From the NCBI GenBank assembly GCA_006503535.1, contig QYRS01000004.1, positions 682,001-746,000 on the forward strand: 64,000 nucleotides of DNA. The letters run 5' to 3'. Position 1 is the first letter of the stretch. Each line of letters opens with the position of its first letter. The stretch is from Arthrinium phaeospermum (taxonomy: Eukaryota > Ascomycota > Sordariomycetes > Amphisphaeriales > Apiosporaceae). The notes under the pieces are model-generated. The model was not told the origin of the DNA. It did not search any database and worked only from the letters and a program-made list of their open reading frames with translations. The translations under genes and the position numbers were made by a program. Shown here piece by piece: positions 11,887 through 20,949 of the stretch.

Positions 11887-13113
11887 TCATGTGTATATTT
11901 TGTTATCGATGTCCCACATGCGATCGATCTCGAAGAAATCGTTGCTGTCAATGTGGGCAACTACATGTCGGTCCAGTGCTGACTCATTGACCGAATAGCT
12001 GTTCGGGTACAGATGCCTGCTATTTGGCGACGGCCCTCTCGTTTCACCAGCATCAACACGGTCGTTATCTTCGTCTTCCACCGTCCCACTTTCCAAGGTA
12101 GATGATCGAGTGGCGGTAGTCGCTTCTAGCGGATCGTGGTCTAGTTCACCACCATCCTGTGGCCTGTAACAAAGGGTCGTGTCCTGCAGATATCCTCCGC
12201 TGCAGCGTAAATAGACTTCCCTCTTATCGTCCGTTAGGTTTCTGATCGTTTCGCGGGGGACCTGGACCTGCACTAGGAAAAAGCCCGCGTTTTTGTCGTT
12301 CTTCTTGTGCCACCCGATGCTATGCAGTGCAAGATCACGCCGGGCTGTGAAGGACAGGCCCTTGGTCTTCCACCAATCGCAACCTGACGACTTCAGATTC
12401 CGCCAACCGTTGACTTTCCAGTCAGCTTCATCAAGCGCGTTACCTCGGATGCGATTGTAGCTCTCGCCTGCCCATAGGGTCACGAAGCCAGGTCTCGCTT
12501 GCTCCAGGGACCACAGGCTCGTGTCTGGTCCTCGTCCGGCCGTATCCATGATTTGGGGAGTTCGTGCGTGTCGCTCGTGAGAGAACCTGTGGATCTCGAC
12601 CAGCGTGTCACAGCGATGCCGGAAAAAGTACTCCACCCATTGCTTGCAGGTCTTGAGCATCCGTATAGCCTTGTAGCGGGGGTCCATGAGATTCCTCCTG
12701 AAGTCGTCGTTGACTCCGATGCGGGTGAGGAGCTCATGCCACTCGTTGTCGTCCAAGGAGTAGGTGTCCTTGTCCCCATCTGTGCTTGTTATATGAGAGA
12801 TGGCGTCGTCCTTTGCGCTGTAGTAGCTTTTGCGGTCTGGGTTGGACTGCTCCCACCTGCTCCAGACCTTCTGTGCTGTCTCAGTTTTGAAGCCGAGGTA
12901 TCGCAGGCATGCGCTGGACTCGAACAGCTCGGGTACCAGCACCAGCGGGTTTTGCCTCGTGGCGGCTGGCTCGCTCTCGTACTCCCGGAGAGATCCGGGG
13001 CCGAGCACCGCCTTGTGGACATGGAGGAAGCCAGGATATTCTTCCGATCGGCACAAGAGATTCTTGTCCGCTAGGAAATCCTGGTCTTTTGGGTGGATGA
13101 TTGGAGTCTCCAT
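11887..13113 (-). CDS. Unrecognised 408-residue protein
   Basis: A single open frame of 408 codons without signal peptide or membrane segment. I do not recognise a domain. The protein is soluble-looking and rich in Trp, Arg, Asp and His (for example VEYFFRHRCDTLVEIHRF and DWWKTKGLSF). It ends with a low-complexity Thr/Glu/Asp stretch followed by a more ordered C-terminus (NDFFEIDRMWDIDNK). The central part from residue 90 to 290 looks folded and is the likely domain. It is convergent with the upstream oxidoreductase, with 3' ends only about 165 nt apart. The long frame, codon quality and clean ATG make it a real gene. Function is unknown. Confidence 0.7.
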   Translation of the reverse strand: METPIIHPKDQDFLADKNLLCRSEEYPGFLHVHKAVLGPGSLREYESEPAATRQNPLVLVPELFESSACLRYLGFKTETAQKVWSRWEQSNPDRKSYYSAKDDAISHITSTDGDKDTYSLDDNEWHELLTRIGVNDDFRRNLMDPRYKAIRMLKTCKQWVEYFFRHRCDTLVEIHRFSHERHARTPQIMDTAGRGPDTSLWSLEQARPGFVTLWAGESYNRIRGNALDEADWKVNGWRNLKSSGCDWWKTKGLSFTARRDLALHSIGWHKKNDKNAGFFLVQVQVPRETIRNLTDDKREVYLRCSGGYLQDTTLCYRPQDGGELDHDPLEATTATRSSTLESGTVEDEDNDRVDAGETRGPSPNSRHLYPNSYSVNESALDRHVVAHIDSNDFFEIDRMWDIDNKIYT

Positions 13114-13519
13114 ACTAACTAGAGACCTCTGTTATGGATTTCGAGTGATCGGAACAATCATTTGTTGTTTGGAAGTGTATGGCCAGCCAGATTAAGGGGG
13201 GGGCGAGGAAAGGGGAGGGGGAGGGTGGAAAAGAATAAAGCACTCATGCTTGATCTCCACTACCCTCTCGCCCATCCGAGAAACAAGTTGTCGTAAAACT
13301 TAAATGCGTCGCAGAGAACCAGGAGATGGAAAACGGTTAGAGAGGTTAGGTTTGTGGTTTCCGTCGTAAGTTTACGACCAGTCTGGCAAATGAAGCGTGT
13401 AAAAGGAAATGGGCCAATGGGAATACAGTACTATCTTTTCATGTCTGCCATTGGCGATGAACCAACAATCTATAGTCTACAGTCTACGCTAAAATCTACA
13501 TACTGCCATCAGCAGGCTT
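13114..13519. other. Intergenic with purine-rich strand (poly-G tracts)
   Basis: About 400 nt. The stretch 13194-13230 is G/A-rich with runs of nine and five G. No gene is seen. Confidence 0.5.
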
Positions 13520-14905
13520 CTACTCTTTCCCCATCCAACTCGGCACCACGCGCTTTAAGAACTTCATAAACTTGAAGAAGCCCACCGCGTACTCCACGTT
13601 CCCCGCCTTATCGGTAACCCTCTCTGGAAACGCAATCCCCGCCCCAAAGAGCCCCGGCACCGGCCGTCCGGTCGCGCGGTCCGTAAACCCGCCCGTGATG
13701 TGGTCGAACTCCAGCTTCGCCTCCATTTCCGGCAGCCTGTTTCTCGAAAAACCGACGGCCTGCACGACGTGGTCGCACCCTGGAAGCTCACGCAGGAACG
13801 CGGCCTTCTCCTGCTCTGCTCCTCCCGAACAGTCGACGCGCGTGATGACGTCGCCCGCGCCGCTCTGGGCCAGCTGGTCGCCCTCGAGGTACTGCCGGCC
13901 GAACTCGGCGGCGAGGCCCTTGAGGCCCGTGTTGTCGTACAGGATCCAGCCGTCCTTGTACTCGGCGTACTTGAGCTCCGTGTGCCGGGTGAACCAGCGG
14001 ACGCGCAGCTGGGGGTGCGTGTCCCGAGCCAGATCGAGCAGGTTCCTCAGGACGAGGATGGCGCTGTGGGAGGCGCCGATGACGCCGACGCAGACGGGGC
14101 GGTCTTTGGGGAGGGTTTCCTTGAGGGCGGAGGGCTTGAGCGCGTCGTCCAGACGCAGTTTCTTGGGCGTTTCGGCGGGGGGTGTGGGGAGCGGGACGGT
14201 GGCCGGGTGCGAGCCGGTGCAATAGACCACGAGCGGCGCCACAAGGTGGTACCGCTGCGTGGGGGCAAATCGGGGCTTATTTGTTTGGATCGTCATCACC
14301 CACTCCTCCCGACCTTGGGCGCGGACCGCTTCCAATACCACCCCTCTGCGCCCGTCCACCCGCTCGTCGCGGCGCAGCCCGTTTGACAGCGTCTGCAGCA
14401 TGTGTCCGGCGTAATACAGGGAGCAGGTGGACTTGGGCTCGAGGGCCGCGAGCTTGGTCAGGCCGTTCGGCTCCTTGCTGATCTGGGCCGCCCGCCGGAA
14501 CGACTCGAAGCCCTGGCCGTAGTCGAGGAAGGTCTGCGCGATGGTGTTGCTCGGCACCTCGCGGTAGCAGGCCGTGATGCGGCCGCCCGAGAAGCTGGGG
14601 TCGACCCAGGCGATCCGGCGGCCCGGGCCGAGGTGGTCCAGCAGACTGCCCGTGACGGCGATGCCCGCGGCGCCGCCGCCGACGACGATGGCCGAGTATT
14701 GCGTTGTCTCTGCGGTTTTGTCGCTGTTGTCCGTGACCAAGGTGCGAATGGCGAAGGGTGCGACCCGTTGGGCCAGCCTTGGCGAGTAGAGCGGCCGTCC
14801 CGCTCCTAACGCGAAGCAGCGGGTAGATCGCTGTTGGACGAGATGCCTCATCCAGTGTCCGGCGCACATCCGGCCCTTGTAGAGGGCGTCGATTTTGACC
14901 GACAT
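13520..14905 (-). CDS. FAD-dependent oxidoreductase with mitochondrial-type N-terminus
   Basis: An intronless gene of 461 residues from the first ATG (14905); the frame is open a little further upstream but without ATG. Residues 10-60 are rich in Arg, Ser and Ala and nearly free of acidic residues (HLVQQRSTRCFALGAG), typical of a mitochondrial presequence. The FAD site IVVGGGAAGIA starts near residue 75. A second dinucleotide motif, VGVIGASHSAILVLRNLL, lies at about 275. Near the C-terminus come QAVGFSRNRLP and a PGLFGAGIAFPE stretch, where this superfamily contacts the flavin again. The family is pyridine-nucleotide-disulphide oxidoreductase-like, with no CxxC redox pair. Substrate is unknown. 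It is the last gene before a kilobase gap, so it may mark the edge of the cluster-like region. Confidence 0.8.
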   Translation of the reverse strand: MSVKIDALYKGRMCAGHWMRHLVQQRSTRCFALGAGRPLYSPRLAQRVAPFAIRTLVTDNSDKTAETTQYSAIVVGGGAAGIAVTGSLLDHLGPGRRIAWVDPSFSGGRITACYREVPSNTIAQTFLDYGQGFESFRRAAQISKEPNGLTKLAALEPKSTCSLYYAGHMLQTLSNGLRRDERVDGRRGVVLEAVRAQGREEWVMTIQTNKPRFAPTQRYHLVAPLVVYCTGSHPATVPLPTPPAETPKKLRLDDALKPSALKETLPKDRPVCVGVIGASHSAILVLRNLLDLARDTHPQLRVRWFTRHTELKYAEYKDGWILYDNTGLKGLAAEFGRQYLEGDQLAQSGAGDVITRVDCSGGAEQEKAAFLRELPGCDHVVQAVGFSRNRLPEMEAKLEFDHITGGFTDRATGRPVPGLFGAGIAFPERVTDKAGNVEYAVGFFKFMKFLKRVVPSWMGKE

Positions 14906-16030
14906 CTTTGGTCCGAGTATGAGAGCAGCGTTCGGATCCAAGCCTCGGAGTTAACTCTCCACCGCGACCGGAGAAAACGCGGGATTTCTTTTTCGTTATT
15001 TGATGGTGCCACCAAGTGCTTGTCCGCCCATGGAGTTAAAATGATTAAGGTTAATATCAGGGCAATTGAATTATCAGGCTCCTTGCCTTTTTGGAAGTCC
15101 TGATATCGTTGTGTGGTGGTTGGCGCATCGAGCTCTGTTTGCGCCACGGGAGGCCCTGATGGTGTCATTGCCGAGATTTGTTGACGAATTATGCTGCACG
15201 TGACTTTCGGACTTATCGGCGTTATACAGATCGGTACGTACTTCGGTGGGGAACCCCTTTTGAAGTTAAAACCCCCTGAACCCATAGCACCCAGGCCGCA
15301 ATCGCTATGGTCTTCGACCCTTTACCCATTTTGACTGCATTTCGTAGTTTCGGTGACATGTTGCGATCATTGAAAAAACTCGGTGCTGATTGGGGCTTTG
15401 TTCGATATTTCCTGTGACTTCGCTCCCCGACGACCAGCAGCTACTACACGTCCGTGGGCAATGTTACTGTGACGAGAACACTCAATCTTCCTTGGTAGAT
15501 GAAATTTGAACTTTGTATACATATAGAATATTAGGCAGGTGCGTCTTTCCCTGTTTCATTGTACCTGTTTCCTAGAATTTGTATCAAAAACAGCGATTTC
15601 TTATTTCGAGGCAGATGTCAATTCGGTGTTCTCTTAGAATAGAAATAGATACTGTGACAGAGATGCTGGCCAATAATGTCCGCATATCACTTTATGGTTC
15701 GGATAAGCCAACATTCAGCCACCTTTTAGGCTGCAGGAGAAGCTGGGGGCCGATTTGCAGCAATCCGAATTTAGTAACACAACCACAGCCTGGTATGCAC
15801 CGAATTTTCAGCTCCGGCATTACATGATCCGTTGGGTAGGTGTAACAGCAACCAGGCTGAGAAGACAATTTTGCTTTTGCTTATTTTCGGACACGGTGTC
15901 CGAGCCATGCCACTCTCCTCATCATTCAACGGCAATTCACATACGGTTTCCTTTACTCAGATACAAGGACGCACCTAAGATACAATACAATTTCGAACGC
16001 GATTAGTATCAATATAAACTCCTAGCGAGC
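14906..16030. other. Intergenic, no gene seen
   Basis: About 1.1 kb, moderately AT-rich towards the right. Small ORFs at 15579-16006 have no recognisable domain. A TATAAA-like CAATATAAAC at about 16009 precedes the secreted-protein ORF. Confidence 0.5.
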
Positions 16031-16270
16031 ATGTATTTAAGCCGTTTAGCGACAATTGCAGCCTTTGTCCTGTTTACCAGCGCCGGCCTGGCCTGCCAGT
16101 GCCTCACCGACGGCAAGGTGAACAATGGCCAGAGCAGGAGGTGCTGCCGCTGGCAGGACGGTCACTTTATCAAGCCGAGCAATTGCCACGTCAAATCCAT
16201 ACATGCGCATCTCAAACAGTTCCGCGAATGCTGCGGTGGCCATTCCGACTGCGAACCCCCCGCGACATGA
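16031..16270 (+). CDS. Small secreted cysteine-rich protein (8 Cys), effector-like
   Basis: A 79-residue ORF. Residues 1-20 (MYLSRLATIAAFVLFTSAGL) form a classical signal peptide with a cleavage site around Ala21. The roughly 58-residue mature part carries eight cysteines in the order C-C-CC-C-CC-C, including two vicinal pairs (RRCCRW and RECCGG). The pattern is similar to, but not the same as, the hydrophobin order C-CC-C-C-CC-C, and the protein is too short and too hydrophilic for a hydrophobin. Secreted proteins of this size are candidates for effectors or antimicrobial peptides. A TATA-like box lies just upstream, and no intron is needed. I do not recognise a named family. Confidence 0.7.
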   Translation: MYLSRLATIAAFVLFTSAGLACQCLTDGKVNNGQSRRCCRWQDGHFIKPSNCHVKSIHAHLKQFRECCGGHSDCEPPAT

Positions 16271-16798
16271 GGGGGATGACGCGACAGAGTAAAGGCCATT
16301 CACTCAGGAGAGCAGCGAACCATTCGGCGTTCTTGCCCAGGCAGTTGCCTCGGAATTCTTTGTATTCATTCTATCGGGAACTCAAATCACTCGATTAGAG
16401 GGATTGGTACAGCACGAGAGGACATATCGGAGGGATAACACCCCATAAACAGAATTGGATTGTGGTTGCAGGAATTGAAGGGCGATGTATCATATCTTCA
16501 TTGGTTTTGCAACTCACTCGAGTCAAATTTTGTCTTTTTCTTTTCCAGGTCATCATATATACTCATTCACAATGGCAACGTTAGATGATCAATTTTGCGC
16601 GGAAGAGCAACATGAAGCCCCAGCACAACGTATAATTGGTGTTACTATTAGCCCCTTAACCAATATACTCAATCTTGAACCTATAAACCCCTACCCTGTG
16701 ATCTACAGGAACCCCTAGGCTGCATTTAGAGGGAGATGTTGCCAGGCAGAGAATTGATCGTATCCCCGACACTTCACTCACCCAAATTACAGCTCGCC
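16271..16798. other. Intergenic, no gene seen
   Basis: About 530 nt between convergent gene ends. A short ORF at 16485-16718 (+) has no domain and is probably chance. Confidence 0.45.
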
Positions 16799-18129
16799 TC
16801 AATCTTCTTCCTCCTCCTCTTCTTCTTCTTCCTCTTCACCTTCCTCGTCGCTATCACTATCATCGGGACTCCTATTCAGACCACCGTTGGCCGATCTCTT
16901 CTCGTACGCTTTGACATCGTCTGGGCATATCCGCTGACAGAGCTCCTTCAGATCCTCGAAGACGCTATACTTGGCTGTGAGTAGGGAGGCCGAAAAGCGA
17001 CAGTGTGATCGAAAAGACGGTAAGACAAGGGCGATGCAAGCGGCGGGATCAAGTCGTTGAACTTACTGTTGACGGTAATTACTTCCAGGGATCAGATACG
17101 CTGCTGTCACGTTGAATCGAAGGGAATACAGCAAGTTCCTCGAGTCCCAATCTTTCTCTAAAATCAATATCAGCATATGGACTCCCCATGGATAACCTTG
17201 CAGAAGATAGAATGACCCCTACCGGGCTCGCTCGCGGGAAAGTGTCGTTTGTATGACCTGATGTAGGACTTGCCGCTCAGTCTATGCCTCGGAGTTCGCC
17301 AGTTTCCCAGCTCATACTCGTTGTGGGCATAAAAGGCGCTCCCGTCAAAGACGAACGGGTTGCCGGTCTCCATGTCGGTCGCCGTATTGCCGTCCCAGAC
17401 GTTGCCGTGGACCAGACATGGCTTGATGCTCCGTCCCTCGCTCTGCAGCGGGCCCAACAGCCGCGGTACGCACTTTTCCAGAACCAAGTTGGCATAGTAT
17501 TCGTACTCATCCCATGGCGGCTGTTTCTGCCGGTCCAGCTCGAGCACGTGGGCCAGCTGCTTCCGATATAGGACCTCCCACAAGTCCTCCCACAAGTCCG
17601 TCAGCTGAGGCAACTTGCCGTGGCATGTCGTCGTGTGGAAGCCAAACTTGCCTGTTGGGGACTCAGACCGCTTATGTAGGTCGGCCAGCCGCGCTACAAG
17701 GTGAAGAGGCTCGGGCGGTTGTTGGCCGACTTCTCTGAACTGGGCGATAAGGAAGTATTGTTCAGGTCCCGGAGTCGACGTGTATTTTCCCCAAGCCAAT
17801 GGCTCGGGGCAAAAGAGGGGCGAGACTTCATAGATGGCCTTATCTGACTCGAATTGGCCCTCAATCATTGTTCGGTCGTTTTCACCAGTGGTCACCTTTG
17901 TCATCTATCTTAGCAGAGTCGTGTAACGAACAACCTTCTTATGGGCTGTGTAAAATACCTTGAGAAAGTAGGTCGCCACTTCGCCATCCGGAAGTTGACA
18001 TGATAGCTTGGCTTGGCGAGCCCACACCCATTGTCCGTATGCATAAGCAGAGACGACCTTGGTATTTGGGACAGGTAGCGCTGGACCATGTGAGATGCTG
18101 TCATGTCGCGCCAGGGTAGCATGGGTCAA
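16799..18129 (-). CDS. Fructosamine/ketosamine-3-kinase-like phosphotransferase
   Basis: The family phosphorylates sugar adducts on lysines (protein deglycation) using an APH-like kinase fold. Exons read 18129-17959, 17904-17223, 17157 to about 17075, and 16974-16799, with the last junction approximate. Family marks are LPDGEVATYFLK in the first exon, EGQFESDKAIYEVSP (helix C region), and the catalytic loop LVHGNVWDGN. The metal-binding segment FVFDGSAFYAHNEYELGNWR and the tail LKELCQRICPDDVKAYEKR follow. The protein ends in a run of about 20 Asp/Glu encoded by a CTT/CTC microsatellite. The loop reads HGN where the family normally has HGD, so activity is doubtful. The start is uncertain: the N-terminus is short and another 5' exon may exist. 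Confidence 0.8.
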
Positions 18130-18755
18130 TTCTCACAACTTATGCAAGCCTGATCCAACTCAAAATTCCCCTCAATGTCGGTTTGACTGAAGGTGTCTGT
18201 TCGAGGGCTCATTTTGCAAGTGAGGTAAGCATCTCAAAACCAAAGGGGTATTATAAACAGCAATCTGATCCTCACAAGTGTTATTCTTGCCTTTTCTTTT
18301 AGAAACTATAAGGGTTGACGAAGGGCAATTGACATGGGATATCCGGCAGCCGATGACTTCGGGGTGATCTAGCAAACACTCGAATGGCTGACATAATCGT
18401 AACATGTCGGCTCGGGCGACAGCCACCACAAGCCAGGGCTGAAATTAAAATTTGTCATTGGCTCATGCCCGCAATATCCTGGGGCCGATAGGTACTTCGA
18501 CCCATCTGTACATGCTTACCGCATGCAAGATGTTCACACCGGTTCAATAGCCTAGACAGCCTGCCGATGGAACGATGCAAGTTAACCAATGAAACGTTTA
18601 TCGGTCTGCCTGAGCACCCTGCTACTAGACCTACAAGGATCTCATGCAGGACTTCTTTTTGCAATAGATTGCTGATCGTAAGCGAGTTTTCTTTTACTAT
18701 CGTCTGACGAAGCGTCAGAAAGTATGTAGTTCAGTACCAAGCCCACTGAACAACA
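18130..18755. other. Intergenic, no gene seen
   Basis: About 630 nt upstream of the kinase-like gene and downstream of the hexokinase relic. Short minus-strand ORFs here have no recognisable domain. Confidence 0.45.
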
Positions 18756-20561
18756 TTACTTGTCCCGGGTATGTTCCTCAATGACCATGTTCAACCGTCT
18801 CTGGAGGCTAGCAACGCAACTGGTGGCCCCGCCCACACTGGATCCATGTTTTGCGTGGCTGATGGTGATGTTGCGTTGCCCTGCCTCGCCAATCCCACCA
18901 ATAACTTTCAAGGAACTCCTCATGCCAGCTTCAGTGTTCTGCCACACTGCCATCCACCGCAGCATCAACCCTGCAGTCGCCTTGGCCCCCAGAAACACCT
19001 GCGGTCACACGAATGGCGTCCAATAGCCGACCCTGGAATATGACAGAGCCAACAACCATCCCGGAAAGTCTGGCGGCACGAGTACGAATACCATGAGCAA
19101 CCAATTTCACAGCCTGTGCATCGACTGCAGTAACATGATGCTCAGCGGCCCCGAATGTTGGTCATATCTTTGGGCGTAATCGCGACAAGACTGTCGAGTT
19201 GTCTGCTTCTGCCACCGAAAGAATACAACAATCAGCTGACCAACGCTAGGCAAAAGGTGTGTCGCGTGTGGGAAAGTCCCCAATTTCCCCACAATTCCTT
19301 GCGTTCACACAGATCTATTAACATCCCAGCGTCAAAAGTTCGCCCAAGAGCATTCCCGATACCCGTTTCTCAAACATAGTCTCCAGGATTAACACTGAAC
19401 TTGTCCAGCTCACCATGATAGGAAGTTGCAGGTAAAACCGCAAGCCTATTATAGAAAGAGCCCCATTCTGTGCTCATGAACATACATTGGTCTTTCGCCT
19501 CCTATGGTCAGTCTATTGGCTTCTTCATCTCATCGATCGCTTGGAGATAAATATTGTTTGTGCCTGTTTCAAACATGGCACCCACTATGGGCTATTAATG
19601 TGACGACAGTAAACTGTAAGCCTTAGACATGATGGTCCCAACTGCGTCGTTGACCAATGATATGGCCTTGGCCCTTCGCCATAAGTTGCAAGACATCGAA
19701 ATTCTTCAGCTTCTTCTGCAAAAGAATGCATACTTCTTAATTCCCTGCATCTGGTATGGCGTAACCCTTCCTCCAACGGAGCAGGATGCTAGAGTCGAGT
19801 TATATATGATATGCAAGAAAGGGGAATGTAAAGGCAAGGTTCATTCGGGGGATATCGGGGTCACTATTGGCAACCTCAAAATATGACGGGTGATGCGTCA
19901 TAAGGAATTCGCATATGATATTTGCGGTAAACGAGAAGATGCGCTCAGTCTTGCAACAGATCATGATGCTCGGGGGTATTGTCAATTTCCACTGCAGCAC
20001 CGTGGACGTCGTGTCACCGTGGAGCTCGACCGAGCATACCCTCAGATTAGCCCCACCCAGGTCGACGCCCTGTTCCCTGAAAGCGCCGCGTCAGCACGCC
20101 ATTCGGAAAGATGAAAGTAGAATCCTCTATCTTTCCATGCCCGGTCGCTTTGAGGGCGGGTGACATAGGTAGATATTTGGTACACAGGGCGTTTGCTGCC
20201 TCAATCCCAGCCCTGTTGTAACGTGAGTACTGGAGGATGCGAGGCGTTGCTCCCGCTAACTAACCTCATCAACAAAGGCCTCGCTACACCGCTGTATATC
20301 CCTGTCGTTCAGCTCGAGTGTCTCGGCTAAACTAGCGCGTGATCGAGAAGCACGTACGACATTGCGACTGATTGGTCTGAGACTAATCGGAAATGAGGGG
20401 TACCTAGGTAGTATTGCAGAGCCTCGGGCCATTACCAGTGTAAACGTATTCACTTCGTAGCCGGGTCTGTGAGTGGCGTCCACTAATACAACATACTTTC
20501 GAAATGGGGTAGATTTACGTACAGGTACATGCAATTCAACCACACCCTGACGCCCGCCCAC
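18756..20561 (-). pseudogene. Hexokinase-family pseudogene with stops and frameshifts
   Basis: The minus strand reads in broken pieces along the hexokinase fold in the right order. The N-terminal helix LELNDRDIQRCSEAFVDEV (about 20310-20260) is followed by PMSP (near 20150). The phosphate-1 motif VDLGGANLRVCSVELHGD lies near 20050-20000, then ICEFLMTHHPSYFE and LAFTFPF (to 19800). SILLRWRKGYAIPDAGN is followed by a stop and EVCILLQ (about 19790-19720). SLVNDAVGTIMSKAY and FETGTNNIYL (19660-19550) contain the catalytic-Asp and second-phosphate regions. Far downstream, AGQRNITISHAKHGSSVGGA (about 18870-18800) matches the C-terminal adenosine region. At least four in-frame stops and several frame changes make this a dead gene. 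It could derive from a classical or an XprF/HxkC-like hexokinase. Confidence 0.8.
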
Positions 20562-20949
20562 CTGTAGAGTGAGGCTCCACGGCGGTTTTAGGTTATGGTT
20601 TAATTCTCCTGTGCTGTTTTGCTGGGCGAACGCAAGTCAGATGCCAGTCTTCCGGATTACTTAGGCAAAACTAGCTGAACTTTTCAAAGTTATCTTTTCC
20701 CTTGTCGATCTCTCATCATCTTCATCTCCAATTCGACACCGCATTTAGGTCACGCGAGCAGCCTTTGTTATGCTGGATTGCAGTCTTTGGGTAAGACTCT
20801 CCGTCTATCGCCACTTGGACCCTCAGAATCAGGTTCCAGTTTGCTTGGTGTTGCCTAGATACAATGAATCGGGTTAGTAGCTCCTAAAACAATCCCAGCA
20901 ATTCCAACTTCACCTTACATGACGCCCTAGCTAACGCAATTATATCAAT
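20562..20949. other. Divergent upstream region of the NLR-like gene
   Basis: About 390 nt between the hexokinase relic and the first confident NLR exon. A possible first small exon begins at an ATG near 20770 and ends at a GGGTAAGA donor; this is unproven. Confidence 0.35.

Noticed and set aside
14402..14809. Plus-strand ORFs over the FAD oxidoreductase
   Set aside because: They are shadows of the minus-strand gene, which carries both dinucleotide-binding motifs.
16031..16270. Hydrophobin
   Set aside because: The cysteine order is C-C-CC-C-CC-C, not C-CC-C-C-CC-C, and the chain is short and hydrophilic.
16801..16850. CT-rich microsatellite as a stand-alone repeat
   Set aside because: It encodes the acidic tail of the fructosamine-kinase-like protein on the minus strand.
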